A DNA stretch of 64,000 bases from Paraburkholderia fungorum (GTDB taxonomy: Bacteria; Pseudomonadota; Gammaproteobacteria; Burkholderiales; Burkholderiaceae). The DNA lies in contig NZ_MCAS01000012.1 of assembly GCF_003610895.1 (NCBI RefSeq), positions 248,001 to 312,000 on the forward strand. The letters run 5' to 3'. The notes beneath the pieces are model-generated. The model saw only the letters and a list, made by a program, of their open reading frames with translations. It was not told where the DNA came from and made no database searches. The position numbers and the translations under genes were made by a program. This document shows, piece after piece, positions 34,753 through 44,092 of this stretch; the stretch's first letter is position 1; each line of letters starts with the position of its first letter.

Positions 34753-35966
34753 TCGGTTTCACCCGGCACCAGCGGGAAGCGGATTTCGAACGTGGTTCCA
34801 ACGCCTTCGTGCGACGAAAAATCGATGTGAGCGTTCAGCAGGTGGCAAAGCTCCTTGACGATTGCGAGGCCGAGACCCGTGCCAGGAATATCGGCGCCCG
34901 CCGCGCGTTCGAATTCGTCGAATACCCGGTGCGCGTCCGAAGCTGCAATGCCCACACCGGTATCCGATACGCGAATCAACCAGTGTTCCGCGCCGGCCTT
35001 TGCGAAGGTCAATTCGATCTCGCCGGACTTTGTGTACTTGGTCGCGTTGGAAAGCAGATTGACGGCAATCTGCTTAAGCTTGAGACGATTGGACGTGGCC
35101 TCGGTTAGCGCCGGGTCGAAGGTCGTGTGCAGCTTGAGGCCCTTGGCCTCGATTGCCGGGCGCGAAGAAGCGACGAGTTCGTCATAAAGCCCGCGCAGCT
35201 CGACCTGCTCGCTCGCAAGTGGCGTGTCGTCGCCGAGCACCACGGAGTACTCGACCATCTGGTCGACGAGTTGCTTCATGTCCGCGGCTTGCCGGTTGGC
35301 CAACGCCAACGCTGTATCCGCCTTTGCGGGCCCCCGTGCGATCAGTTGCAGCGCGATCGAAAACGCGTTCAGAAAATTGCGCAGATCGTGGACCACGCTG
35401 CGGGTGATCTGCATGCGTGATTCGTAAAGATCGCCGACCAGCCGCTGCTTGAGCGTCAGCTCGTGATTGACGCGTTCGAGCCTGCCGGTGTACTCGTCGA
35501 TCTTGCGGTCCCGTTCGCTGACCGCCTCCTTGATCGACGTGAGCGTCACCATACTGAAGGTTTCGGCAACCATGCGCCGCGCCCGGCTTTCGTGGCGGCG
35601 CGTGAAGGTGCTGTCCTGGTTGGCGAATTCTTCCAGCGCGTCGTCGAGCACCAGGTGAAACAGATCGAGTTCGCGCACCAGTTCCTCGATCCGATAGCCC
35701 TGACGCCAGCGCACCATGCCGTGCTTTTTCGCATTGCGTTCGAGCACCGGTTCGACGCGCTCGAGATCCTCGACGTCGAGCGCGCGGCATAGCCCTTCAA
35801 GAATTTCGGGCAGGTGATCGGCGAGTTGCTGATACGTGAGCTTGTCCGCTTCGACGAGGTCGGTGTCGCCGAAAACGCTTTTCATCCATTGCTCGGTCAG
35901 ACGGATTCGCTGGTCACGAATGAAATCGGCAAATTTGCGCAGCGGGCTGAGACGTGTGTCGGTCAT
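34749..35966 (-). CDS. Soluble sensor histidine kinase with RsbRD-like N-terminal domain
   Basis: This 405-residue kinase has no transmembrane segments. Residues 1-150 are all-helical and resemble the RsbRD (RsbT co-antagonist) sensing domain (FADFIRDQRIRLTEQWMKSV ... QQLADHLPEILEGLCRAL). A coiled-coil linker (KEAVSERDRKIDEYTGRLER) leads to the H-box with H193 in RSVVHDLRNFLNAFSIAL, then N-box KQIAVNLLSNATKYTKSG and ATP motifs SDTGVGIA and GTGLGLAIV. No response regulator is adjacent, so the target is unknown. The only neighbour in the operon is the GNAT gene. Confidence 0.87.
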   Translation of the reverse strand: MTDTRLSPLRKFADFIRDQRIRLTEQWMKSVFGDTDLVEADKLTYQQLADHLPEILEGLCRALDVEDLERVEPVLERNAKKHGMVRWRQGYRIEELVRELDLFHLVLDDALEEFANQDSTFTRRHESRARRMVAETFSMVTLTSIKEAVSERDRKIDEYTGRLERVNHELTLKQRLVGDLYESRMQITRSVVHDLRNFLNAFSIALQLIARGPAKADTALALANRQAADMKQLVDQMVEYSVVLGDDTPLASEQVELRGLYDELVASSRPAIEAKGLKLHTTFDPALTEATSNRLKLKQIAVNLLSNATKYTKSGEIELTFAKAGAEHWLIRVSDTGVGIAASDAHRVFDEFERAAGADIPGTGLGLAIVKELCHLLNAHIDFSSHEGVGTTFEIRFPLVPGETE

Positions 35967-36091
35967 ATTGGGTACATCGGGCTGAGGTTTTCAACTTATT
36001 ATCGCCGCAATTTTTGATGGTGGAACATCTCTTGCAGAACCTTGGCCAGATGAAGATAGGCTTTGACGCGACAACCCCCCGATACTGCGAT

Positions 36092-37411
36092 TCAAACGGC
36101 CCCGTGCCCAGCAATCTTTTCCGTTCGGACGCGTGGAAGCAAGGGCAATGGTTCGACCTTACCGACCACGAACAGATACGAGAGGGCGCCGACCACGCAT
36201 AGCGAGCCCGCAACCATCAGCGGAATCACAAACGAACCTTTGGTGATCGCCAGCATGACACCGGTAAACGTGGTGATGAAAATACCGGCGAGATTTCCCG
36301 CAAAGTTCTGAATGCCGCCGAGAGACGCCACATGAGCCGGTGTCGGCGCCACTTCGCCCACCAGAGTCCAGACATTGGCGCCGGCGAACGACAAACTCGC
36401 ATAGGCGAGGGCGAACAGCGCGAGGCATGCCCACGTGCTTTGGACGAACGCCGAGAGTGCGATCGACGACGAAAGCAGCATGCCGATCACAAGGCATGTC
36501 TTGCGCGCCGCGGTGGCGCTCCAGCCCCGTTTGAACAGGCCGTCCGAGACGAGGCCGCCAAGCCAGCCGCCGGGAATGGCCAGCAGCGCCGGCAGCATGC
36601 CCCACGTGCCGAGCGACGCGAGCGAAAATCCGCGCGACTGCAGCAGATAACTCGGGAACCACGTGATGAAAAAGTAAATCGCGAAGTTCAGGCAGAACAG
36701 CCCGATCATCATGCCCCACACCGTGCGGTAACGAAACAGATCGAGCCACGACACGGTGCCGGCGCTTCCGGTGGTGCCGGTGGTGACCGCTGCGGGCGCG
36801 GCACGCTGCGCCAGCAAGGCGTCGACGGCCGCGGGTGCAATCGCCCGGTAGCGCTCAGGGTCACGATAGATGAACCACCACGCGAGCGCCCACACAACAC
36901 CGAGGCCACCGGTTATCGCGAACGAACCGCGCCAGCCGACGATAGAAATCAACCACGCGACCAAAGGCAGCGAAAGCGCCGATCCGACGCGTGAGCCGCT
37001 GTCGAAAATACTGCTCGCGAGGCCGCGCTCGCTGCGCGGAAACCAGTTGAACGCGACTTTGGCGAACGACGGAATCGCCGCCGCTTCACCCACGCCGAGC
37101 ATCAGCCGTACACCCACGAGTTGCGCGAGGCCGCGTGCCGCGCCGGTCGCGATCGTGAAGGCCGACCACCAGCCCACCGCGAGCGCGAGGCTCACGCGCA
37201 CGCCGACCTTGTCGATGAACCAGCCGGCCGGCAGTTGCAGGAATGCGTAGGTCCAGAAGAACGCACTGAGCACGAGCCCCATGCCGACAGCGTTCAGACC
37301 CAGCTCCGCCCGAATGCTCGGTGCGGCGATCGCCAGGTTGGCCCGATCGACGAAGTTGATGACGTTGGCGAGGAAACACATGAAGATCATGGTCCATCGG
37401 ATGCGCGGCAT
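36092..37411 (-). CDS. MFS hexuronate-type transporter (ACS family)
   Basis: This 439-residue permease with twelve predicted membrane helices has the ACS-family opening FLANVINFVDRANLAIAAPS, followed by VGMGLVLSAFFWTYAFLQLP, as in ExuT, GarP and GudP. It lies 83 bp downstream of uxuA on the same strand and so probably imports a hexuronate such as glucuronate or galacturonate, or a related acid. The start has a GGAGAC site nine bases upstream. Confidence 0.87.
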   Translation of the reverse strand: MPRIRWTMIFMCFLANVINFVDRANLAIAAPSIRAELGLNAVGMGLVLSAFFWTYAFLQLPAGWFIDKVGVRVSLALAVGWWSAFTIATGAARGLAQLVGVRLMLGVGEAAAIPSFAKVAFNWFPRSERGLASSIFDSGSRVGSALSLPLVAWLISIVGWRGSFAITGGLGVVWALAWWFIYRDPERYRAIAPAAVDALLAQRAAPAAVTTGTTGSAGTVSWLDLFRYRTVWGMMIGLFCLNFAIYFFITWFPSYLLQSRGFSLASLGTWGMLPALLAIPGGWLGGLVSDGLFKRGWSATAARKTCLVIGMLLSSSIALSAFVQSTWACLALFALAYASLSFAGANVWTLVGEVAPTPAHVASLGGIQNFAGNLAGIFITTFTGVMLAITKGSFVIPLMVAGSLCVVGALSYLFVVGKVEPLPLLPRVRTEKIAGHGAV

Positions 37412-37440
37412 GGAAGTCTCCGTCCGGATTGTGGTTATGA

Positions 37441-37475
37441 CGGCGCCGGCCGGGCAATCCGGCGGCGCCTTTTTC
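37441..37475 (+). terminator. Terminator-like hairpin facing against the operon
   Basis: GGCGCCGG (37442-37449) pairs with a downstream CCGGcGGCGCC arm and is followed by CTTTTTCT on the plus strand. It lies between uxuA and the transporter, both on the minus strand, so it would act only on antisense transcripts. On the minus strand it has no T-run. Confidence 0.4.
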
Positions 37476-37494
37476 TGAGCGTTTTATTCGGGCT

Positions 37495-38535
37495 TCAGGA
37501 CAGCTTGTCCATCGCTTCCCACAAGCCGTTGATGTAGACGGCGCCGAGCGCCCGGTCGTACAAACCATAGCCGGGCTTGCCGGTTTCACCCCAGATCATG
37601 CGGCCATGATCCGGACGGAAATAACCGGTAAATCCGGTGTCGTGATAGGCCTTCACGATCGCGGCGATATCCAGCGAACCGCAACTGGACAGATGGGCCG
37701 ATTCTTCGAAATCGCCCTCTGGCGTGATCTTTACATTGCGGATGTGCGCGAAGTGAATGCGCCCCATGCCGCCGAATTCGCGTACGAGTGCTTCCACGTT
37801 GTTCTGGGGTCCGGCGCCGAGCGAGCCGGAACACAGCGTCAGGCCGTTCGCGGGCGAGTCCACGATCCTGACGATGCGCGCAAGGTCGTCGCGATTCTTC
37901 ACGATACGTGGCAGTCCGAAGATAGGGCGCGGCGGGTCGTCGGGATGAATGGCCATCTTCATGCCGCAGGCTTCGGCAACGGGAATGATCGCTTTCAGGA
38001 AATATTCCAGATGCTGCCAAAGCTTTGTTTCGTCGACCTCGCGGTACTCGGCGAGCAGGGCCTGCAATTGGCCGGGCTTGTAGCTTGAATCCCAGCCGGG
38101 CAGCGCAATGCCGTTGTTCGGGTCGATCTCTTCGATTTCTTTCGTGCTGAAGGCGAGGCACGTCGAACCGTCTTCGAGCGTTTTTGCCAGTTCCGTGCGG
38201 GTCCAGTCGAACACCGGCATGAAGTTGTAGCAGATCACCTTGATGCCGGCTGCCGCGAGGTTCCGGATGGTGTCCTGATAGTTGGCGATGAGACGATCAC
38301 GCCCGGGCTTGCCGAGCTTGATGTCTTCATGCACGGGCACCGATTCGACGACTTCGAAGCGAAGACCGGCCGCTTCGATCGTCGACTTCAGCGCGGCGAT
38401 CTTATGAGCGGGCCACACCTCGCCCACGGGCTCGTCGTAAATGGCGGACACGATATCCGTCATGCCGGGAATCTGGCGAATGTACTGCAGGCTGACGGGA
38501 TCGGACTCGCCGTACCACCGGAAAGACATCTTCAC
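37495..38535 (-). CDS. uxuA: Mannonate dehydratase
   Basis: This 346-residue TIM-barrel dehydratase is predicted to convert D-mannonate to 2-keto-3-deoxygluconate in hexuronate breakdown. Typical elements are [20 protein letters not shown] at the start, [34 protein letters not shown] with metal-site residues, HIRNVK, and [13 protein letters not shown] at the end. GTG 38535 follows AAAGGAG at a normal distance; ATG 38529 is possible. The length fits the ~340-390 range of UxuA. It shares a divergent promoter region with a GntR regulator. Confidence 0.92.
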   Translation of the reverse strand: MKMSFRWYGESDPVSLQYIRQIPGMTDIVSAIYDEPVGEVWPAHKIAALKSTIEAAGLRFEVVESVPVHEDIKLGKPGRDRLIANYQDTIRNLAAAGIKVICYNFMPVFDWTRTELAKTLEDGSTCLAFSTKEIEEIDPNNGIALPGWDSSYKPGQLQALLAEYREVDETKLWQHLEYFLKAIIPVAEACGMKMAIHPDDPPRPIFGLPRIVKNRDDLARIVRIVDSPANGLTLCSGSLGAGPQNNVEALVREFGGMGRIHFAHIRNVKITPEGDFEESAHLSSCGSLDIAAIVKAYHDTGFTGYFRPDHGRMIWGETGKPGYGLYDRALGAVYINGLWEAMDKLS

Positions 38536-38621
38536 GACTTCACTCCTTTGATTGGCTGCACAAGCCTTGCTGGTTGGAGACGGGAACGCGTTGTTCGGTC
38601 TCCCGATTCAGCCGGATTATG

Positions 38622-38756
38622 ATTGGTTGACCAATTTGCCACGATAGTGGTTTACCAGTCCATGCCTGCGCGGAGTCTTTGGTGCAGGCGATGAGCGAGC
38701 GGATGACGGCGGTTCGAGTGACGCGAAAGCTGCCGCTGCGCGAAATTGGTGTACCA
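38622..38756. promoter_or_regulatory. Three UxuR/ExuR-type operators between uxuA and its regulator
   Basis: Three copies of the palindrome TGGTNNACCA are present. ATTGGTTGACCAAT is at 38622-38635, TGGTTTACCA at 38648-38657 and AAATTGGTGTACCATTTT at 38743-38760 (core 38747-38756). This pattern is the known core of E. coli UxuR/ExuR and related FadR-type operators. The first two lie closer to uxuA and the third just ahead of the regulator gene, consistent with joint and autogenous control. Confidence 0.75.
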
Positions 38757-38788
38757 TTTTCAGGCGAGGGCCGAAGGGGGCGCCTCGC

Positions 38789-39541
38789 ATGTCTATCCGC
38801 GAGCACTTGATGACCGATCTCCTCACCCAGCCATTCGCCCAACGGCAAGACGCAGAAGCCGCGGACCGTTCCTATATCGGCCTCGCGAAACAGATTCACG
38901 CATTGATCGCCGGCTCCGGAGATTTCGAAGCGGGTTCCAGATTGCCGTCGGAGCGCACCCTGGCCGACCGCTTCGGCGTGAGCCGCACGCAGGTTCGCGA
39001 GGCGATCATTGCGCTGGAGGTGCAGGGCGTGGTTGAAGTGCGTGGCGGCTCGGGCATCTATGTGTCGGCGGGCATCGGCGCCAAACCGGTGACCTTCGAG
39101 TTGCCACGCGGCCCTGGTCCGATCGAAACGTTGCGCGCACGCGCGTTGATTGAGTCCGAGGTGGCGGCGCTGGCGGCGAGCGAGCGCAAGGACAGCGACC
39201 TCGACCGGATCTTCTCCGCGCTCACCACGATGCGCGAGCAGATGCATGACAAGCAGGCAAACGACGCGGCGGATCGTCAGTTTCACATGCGTATTGCCGA
39301 AGCCACCGGTAATACGGTCTTGTTGCACATGGTCACCGCGATGTGGGACTGTGCGCGAAGCGATCCGCTATGGGCCAAGATCGAGGAGCACTTCCATACG
39401 CCGGCGATGCGGGCGGCGTCACAGGAAGATCATCAGCGTATCTTCGCTGCCATCATGAGCCGCGATCCGGCCGCGGCGCGAGATGCGATGCAGGCGCATC
39501 TGTCCCGTGTGGCGGGCGAGTTTACTCAGGCCTGGCGATAG
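38789..39541 (+). CDS. UxuR/ExuR-type FadR-subfamily GntR regulator
   Basis: This 250-residue regulator has a GntR winged helix (AGSRLPSERTLADRFGVSRT-like reading FEAGSRLPSERTLADRFGVS, then RTQVREAIIALEVQGVVEVR) and an FCD domain with FHMRIAEATGN as part of the metal/effector site. It is divergent from uxuA across a region with three TGGTNNACCA operators. It is therefore expected to repress the uxuA-transporter operon until a hexuronate or mannonate accumulates. ATG 38810 is an alternative start. Confidence 0.87.
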   Translation: MSIREHLMTDLLTQPFAQRQDAEAADRSYIGLAKQIHALIAGSGDFEAGSRLPSERTLADRFGVSRTQVREAIIALEVQGVVEVRGGSGIYVSAGIGAKPVTFELPRGPGPIETLRARALIESEVAALAASERKDSDLDRIFSALTTMREQMHDKQANDAADRQFHMRIAEATGNTVLLHMVTAMWDCARSDPLWAKIEEHFHTPAMRAASQEDHQRIFAAIMSRDPAAARDAMQAHLSRVAGEFTQAWR

Positions 39542-40012
39542 CGCGCTGTAATGGGCGGCGTAACGCGCGCCGTAAAGCGTAGCGCAATGCGCACCGTAAC
39601 GCCGGGTTTCACGGCCACGCGGCCAACATGGCCCGCTTGTGTACTTTTGGCGCCACGTCATTTTATTTTTTGACGCGCTATTTATTTTCGATGTCATATC
39701 ATCGCGCTGTTCTATTTCGACAGCGCTCGCAAGACGCGCTCGCGTAACCCGATTGAAAACGATTGAAAACCACACTGTAGTCAGTAAGCGCAATTGGCAA
39801 GTCATTGCAATGCGCCACACGCAATAATCAGCAAACGATATTGAATGTTTCCGCAACCCGCATGGCACCGGCGTGCCAGTGCGTTGCCTGTCCGTTCGCG
39901 CGTCCCGCTGGTGATCCGCTGTTGATCCGTTGGTGATCAGCATGCTCGCGAGCGGTATCGAATGCACATCATTGATTACATCCATCACCGCTTAATCACG
40001 GAGCCAACAAGT
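39542..40012. other. Intergenic region before a porin gene
   Basis: These 471 bp lie between the uxuR-type gene and a porin gene, both on the plus strand. It is AT-rich from about 39655 and contains repeated short words (GCGCCGTAA/GCACCGTAA near 39545-39605; GATTGAAAAC twice at 39750-39770). No gene is recognisable. It probably carries the porin promoter. Confidence 0.5.
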
Positions 40013-41173
40013 ATGAAAAAGTCTTTACTCGTGGTCGCGCTTTCGGGCGCCTTTGCTATTTCGGCGCATGCGCAAAGCAGCGTGACGCTCTATGGCCTTA
40101 TCGATGCGGGATTGATCTACACGAATAATCAGGGCGGACATAGCAACTGGCAGGAAGTGACCAGTTCGACGCAGAACACGGTTTTCGGCCTCAAGGGTTC
40201 GGAGGATCTTGGTGGCGGCTTGCACGCGGTCTTCAAACTGGAGCAAGGCTTTCTCCTGAATAACGGCGCACAGGCTTTCTCCGGTGATGGTTTCGGTTCT
40301 CAGGCATGGGTCGGTTTGCAGAGCGATCCGTACGGCACCCTCACGTTCGGCCGCCAGTTTGACGTGATGAACGATCTTGTCGGACCGCTCACGGCGGAGT
40401 TCAACACGTGGGGCGGCAACATGGCCGCGCATCCGTTCGAAAACGACAACCTGGCCGGCAATTCGGTCGTTCTCAACAATACGGTCAAGTACACGAGCCC
40501 GACGTATCGCGGCGTCACCTTCGAAACGATGTATGCCTTCAGCAACAAGGCGGGCAGCTTCGCGAACAACCGCTCATACGGCTTCGGCGTTTCCTATACC
40601 CAGGGACCTGTCAATCTCGCCGCCGGATACCTGCAATTCAATAACGCCGGCAGCGCGGGCGGTGCCGCCACCACGGGCGACACCAGCGCGAACTTCCTCG
40701 CGCAACGTCAGCGTATCTGGTCGCTGGGCGGTAACTACACGTTCGGTCCGGCGACTGTTGGCCTCGTCTGGAGCCATACGCAACTGGACAACGCCTCGGG
40801 TGTCTTCTCGTTCGGAACCGGCACTTACCTCGGTGCGAACGACGCTTCCGCCGGAAGCCTGAGCGGCTCGCTGCGCCTCGACAACTACGAGGCGAACGTC
40901 AAATACGCGCTGACCCCCGCGTTGAGCGTATCGGGCGCTTACACCTATACGCGTGGCGCCTATAACGGCTCGTCGCCGGGATGGAATACGGCGATGCTCC
41001 AGACCGATTACGCGATCAGCAAGCGCACCGACTTCTACCTGGAAGGCGTCTATCAGAACGTGCACGGGGCGCCTGCGGACTCCGTGCTCTCGCATGCAAT
41101 GATCAACACGCTCTCGCCTTCGGCGTCGAACTCGCAGGTAGCGGTCACGGTAGGGATGCGGCACGCATTCTGA
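40013..41173 (+). CDS. Outer-membrane porin
   Basis: This 386-residue Gram-negative trimeric porin has signal peptide MKKSLLVVALSGAFAISAHA, mature start QSSVTLYGLIDAGLIYTNN, LKGSEDLGGGLHAVFKLEQG, and a terminal phenylalanine in VGMRHAF, as required for outer-membrane assembly. ATG 40013 follows ACGGAG; an ATG at 39962 would place extra residues before a perfect signal peptide. It may provide entry for hexuronates, given the neighbouring uxu genes, but this is only positional. Confidence 0.92.
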   Translation: MKKSLLVVALSGAFAISAHAQSSVTLYGLIDAGLIYTNNQGGHSNWQEVTSSTQNTVFGLKGSEDLGGGLHAVFKLEQGFLLNNGAQAFSGDGFGSQAWVGLQSDPYGTLTFGRQFDVMNDLVGPLTAEFNTWGGNMAAHPFENDNLAGNSVVLNNTVKYTSPTYRGVTFETMYAFSNKAGSFANNRSYGFGVSYTQGPVNLAAGYLQFNNAGSAGGAATTGDTSANFLAQRQRIWSLGGNYTFGPATVGLVWSHTQLDNASGVFSFGTGTYLGANDASAGSLSGSLRLDNYEANVKYALTPALSVSGAYTYTRGAYNGSSPGWNTAMLQTDYAISKRTDFYLEGVYQNVHGAPADSVLSHAMINTLSPSASNSQVAVTVGMRHAF

Positions 41174-41209
41174 TCGGGCTCGCCGGGTTCGCGTTGCGTA
41201 GCGCTTCAC

Positions 41210-41241
41210 GACGGATGCCTGCAGGTTGAGGGGCATCCGTC
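41210..41241. terminator. Hairpin between convergent porin and LysR genes
   Basis: GACGGATGCC and GGCATCCGTC form a perfect 10-bp stem with a 12-base loop, placed between the porin stop (41173) and the LysR stop (41258). It has no T-run and may act on both strands or stabilise transcript ends. Confidence 0.6.
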
Positions 41242-41257
41242 ATCGTCGGCTTGGCGT

Positions 41258-42151
41258 TTATTCGCCTGCCTTCAGGAAGTCGATAAAGACGCGCAACGGC
41301 GCGGGCAAATGACGGCGGCCCGGATAGTAAAGAAACGGCCCGGAAAAACGCTGCCACCATGGTTCGAGGATCGGCTCGAGGGCGCCGCTGTCGAGATGCG
41401 GGCGCAGCATGTCCTCGAAAAGATGAATCACCCCCACGCCCGCGACGGCGGTACTGACCGCAAGGTCGATCGCCGCGCCGGGTCTCACGAGAAGCGGTCC
41501 CGACGGATTCAGCTGGACCACTTCTCCATCGCGCTCGAAATACCAGGTTGGCGTCGCGCCGCCGGCAAACTGGCCACGCAAGCACGCATGAGCGAGCAGG
41601 TCGCGTGGATGTTCAGGTCTGCCGTGCATGTCGAGATAGTCCGGTGCTGCAGCCGTAGCAAAACGCTGCGTACGTGGTCCGATTGGCATCGCGATCATGT
41701 CCTGTTCGAGCCGCTCGTCATAGCGAATGCCCGCGTCGCAGCCGATCGACAGCACGTCGACGAAGCCGTCCTCCACCACAACCTCCACGCGTATGTCAGG
41801 ATAGGTTTTCAGGAACCGGGGGATGACACCCGGCAGCACGATGCGCGCGGCGCTCGACGGAACGTTGAGTTTGAGTGTGCCGCTTGGTTTGTCCCTGAAC
41901 CGGTTCAGAACGTCCAGCGCGGCTTCCATCTCGCTGAACAATGGCGTCAGCTTTTCGAGCAGGCGCAATCCCGCTTCAGTTGGGGCGACGCTGCGCGTGG
42001 TCCGGTTGAGCAGGCGCATACCGAGCTTCGCTTCGAGACGACGCACGGCAATGCTCAGACTGGACGCGGAGACGCCGCTGGTGCGCGCGGCGTCGCGAAA
42101 GCCGCCGGCGCGGGCCACCGAGGCAAATGCGGCAAGGTCGTTGAATTCCAT
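41258..42151 (-). CDS. LysR-family regulator
   Basis: This LysR protein of about 297 residues opens MEFNDLAAFASVARAGGFRD, continues AARTSGVSASSLSIAVRRLE, and has the usual effector domain (GTLKLNVPSSAARIVLPGVI). It belongs to the group related to regulators of divergently transcribed reductases. It is divergent from the aldo/keto reductase gene at 42258. ATG 42151 is preferred over ATG 42157 because an inverted repeat that may be the operator covers the latter. Confidence 0.87.
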   Translation of the reverse strand: MEFNDLAAFASVARAGGFRDAARTSGVSASSLSIAVRRLEAKLGMRLLNRTTRSVAPTEAGLRLLEKLTPLFSEMEAALDVLNRFRDKPSGTLKLNVPSSAARIVLPGVIPRFLKTYPDIRVEVVVEDGFVDVLSIGCDAGIRYDERLEQDMIAMPIGPRTQRFATAAAPDYLDMHGRPEHPRDLLAHACLRGQFAGGATPTWYFERDGEVVQLNPSGPLLVRPGAAIDLAVSTAVAGVGVIHLFEDMLRPHLDSGALEPILEPWWQRFSGPFLYYPGRRHLPAPLRVFIDFLKAGE

Positions 42152-42156
42152 GGTCA

Positions 42157-42176
42157 TTGTTCAAAATGTTTAACAA
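42157..42176. promoter_or_regulatory. Possible LysR operator
   Basis: TTGTT (42157-42161) and AACAA (42172-42176) form a 5+5 inverted repeat with a 10-bp spacer in the gap between the divergent LysR and aldo/keto reductase genes. Short GTGCAATC repeats lie just to the right (42180-42190, 42207-42216). The spacing fits a LysR dimer site. Confidence 0.35.
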
Positions 42177-42257
42177 CCTGTGCAATCTAGACCGGATTAT
42201 CGAACAGTGCAATCGCCGCCATACTGCCGCTCAACCCCTCACATCAAGGAGCGCACC

Positions 42258-43139
42258 ATGTCGAACTTCACCACCGTGGACACATTTCCGCTGGCTGGCC
42301 AACTCGTGCAACGCATGGGCTATGGCGCCATGCAACTGGCCGGCCCAGGCGTATTCGGGCCGCCGAAAGATCATGACGCTGCAATCGCCGTACTACGCGA
42401 AGCGGTGGCCTCGGGTGTCAATCACATCGATACGAGCGACTTCTACGGGCCCCACATCACCAACCAGCTGATTCAGGAAGCGCTGCATCCTTATCCGGAT
42501 GACCTCGTGATCGTCACCAAGGTCGGCGCGGTCCGTGACAAAGACGGCGCGTGGCTGCCGGCGTTCGAGCCGGAAGATATCGAGCGTGGCGTTCACGACA
42601 ACCTGCGTAATCTTGGCGTCGACGCGCTCGACGTCGTCAACATGCGAATCATGGGCGACGTGCACGCACCCGCTGAAGGGTCGATTGAAAAGCAGGTCGT
42701 GGCGCTTGCCGAACTGCAACAGCGAGGGCTGGTTCGCCACATTGGTTTGAGCAACGTGACGGCGGCGCAGGTGGCCGAAGCCCAGGGCATCGCGAAGATC
42801 GTTTGCGTGCAGAATCACTACAACCTGGTTCACCGGGCAGACGATGCGCTCGTCGATGAACTGGCGCGGCAGGGCATTGCTTACGTACCGTTCTTCCCGC
42901 TTGGCGGATTCACGCCGATCCAGTCGTCGGCGTTGTCCAAGGTCGCGCAAACAATCGGCGCGACGCCGATGCAGGTTGCGCTCGCCTGGCTGCTCAAGCG
43001 CGCGCCTAACATTCTGCTGATTCCGGGCACTTCGTCGCTTGGGCATCTGCGTGAAAACATGCAGGCAGCGCGCTTGAACCTGACTGACGAGGTGCGCGCT
43101 GAACTGGATGCGATCGGCGCGGGGAATGGGCAAGCCTGA
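42258..43139 (+). CDS. Aldo/keto reductase
   Basis: This 293-residue NADPH-dependent oxidoreductase has the aldo/keto reductase (beta/alpha)8 fold. The catalytic aspartate and tyrosine are in NHIDTSDFYGPHITN, the lysine is in LVIVTKVGAV, and VRHIGLSN and the C-terminal cofactor segment LIPGTSSLGHLRENM are present. ATG 42258 follows AAGGAGCGC. The protein probably reduces an aldehyde or ketone. Its substrate is not evident, and it may take part in detoxification under control of the divergent LysR gene. Confidence 0.9.
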   Translation: MSNFTTVDTFPLAGQLVQRMGYGAMQLAGPGVFGPPKDHDAAIAVLREAVASGVNHIDTSDFYGPHITNQLIQEALHPYPDDLVIVTKVGAVRDKDGAWLPAFEPEDIERGVHDNLRNLGVDALDVVNMRIMGDVHAPAEGSIEKQVVALAELQQRGLVRHIGLSNVTAAQVAEAQGIAKIVCVQNHYNLVHRADDALVDELARQGIAYVPFFPLGGFTPIQSSALSKVAQTIGATPMQVALAWLLKRAPNILLIPGTSSLGHLRENMQAARLNLTDEVRAELDAIGAGNGQA

Positions 43140-43179
43140 TCGCATTGAGTGGATTGCATCTGCGGATTCTCACGCGTTG

Positions 43180-44079
43180 TTACGTCGCTACCGAGTTCGT
43201 GATGCAATCCCGCAGCCACTGATGTGCCGGGTCGCGATGAGCGCGTTCGTGCCAGAGCATCGCCATTTCGTAACCCGGCACGTCGACCGGCGCGTCGACA
43301 ACCCTGACCGCGCTATTGCCGCGCGCGAGGCGCGCGGGCAGCATCGCGACGAGGTCGGTGTTCGCGAGAACCGACATCATGAACAAAAAGTGCGGGACCG
43401 ACAGTACAACCCTGCGCGCGAGACCCACCTGCGCCAGCGCCTCATCCGTGACGCCGCTAAATCCGCCGCCGTCCGGTGACACGATCACGTGCTCCAGTTT
43501 GCAGAACTGCGCCAGCGTCGGCCGTCGCTTCAGGCGCGGGTGATTCGCGCGGCCTGCCAGCACATACCGCTCCTTGAAAAGCACCCGCCGGCGCAATCCG
43601 GGCGGCGCGCCTTCGCTGGTGTGGAAGGCCAGATCGATATCGCCCTGTTCCGCCTGCTTCGCGATGCGGGGTGGAGCAGCTTCGACGATCGCGAGCCGGG
43701 TGCCGGGCGCTGTCGCGCGCAAGCCGGCGAGCATGGGCAGCAGGATCGTCGATTCGGCGTAGTCGGTAGCGGCCACGCGCCACGTATGGTTCGCTTCGGC
43801 CGGATTGAATGGGCTGGCCGGCGCCACCGCGTGCTCGAGGGCATCGAGCGCCTCGCGCAATGGTTCGCGCAATTCCTCCGCCCTCGCGGTAGGGCGCATG
43901 CCGCGTGGTCCCGGCAGCAGCAAGGGGTCGCCAAAGATATCGCGCAGCTTGGCGAGATGCACGCTCACCGAGGGTTGAGAGAAGTTCAGGCGTTCCGCCG
44001 CACGGGTCACGTTATGTTCCGATAGCAGAACATCGAGTGTGACCAGCAGGTTGAGGTCCAGTCTTCTGAGATTATTCAT
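43180..44079 (-). CDS. LysR-family regulator (NodD-like branch)
   Basis: This 299-residue regulator starts MNNLRRLDLNLLVTLDVLLS, then EHNVTRAAERLNFSQPSVSV, a typical LysR winged helix, followed by DIFGDPLLLPGPRGMRPT as in the NodD/NahR-like branch. ATG 44079 has AGG at the correct distance; ATG 44094 lies within the putative operator. It is divergent from a flavin NAD(P)H oxidoreductase and converges on the aldo/keto reductase. It likely senses a small aromatic or quinone-like compound, inferred from its target. Confidence 0.88.
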   Translation of the reverse strand: MNNLRRLDLNLLVTLDVLLSEHNVTRAAERLNFSQPSVSVHLAKLRDIFGDPLLLPGPRGMRPTARAEELREPLREALDALEHAVAPASPFNPAEANHTWRVAATDYAESTILLPMLAGLRATAPGTRLAIVEAAPPRIAKQAEQGDIDLAFHTSEGAPPGLRRRVLFKERYVLAGRANHPRLKRRPTLAQFCKLEHVIVSPDGGGFSGVTDEALAQVGLARRVVLSVPHFLFMMSVLANTDLVAMLPARLARGNSAVRVVDAPVDVPGYEMAMLWHERAHRDPAHQWLRDCITNSVAT

Positions 44080-44092
44080 GGCTATACCTGAC

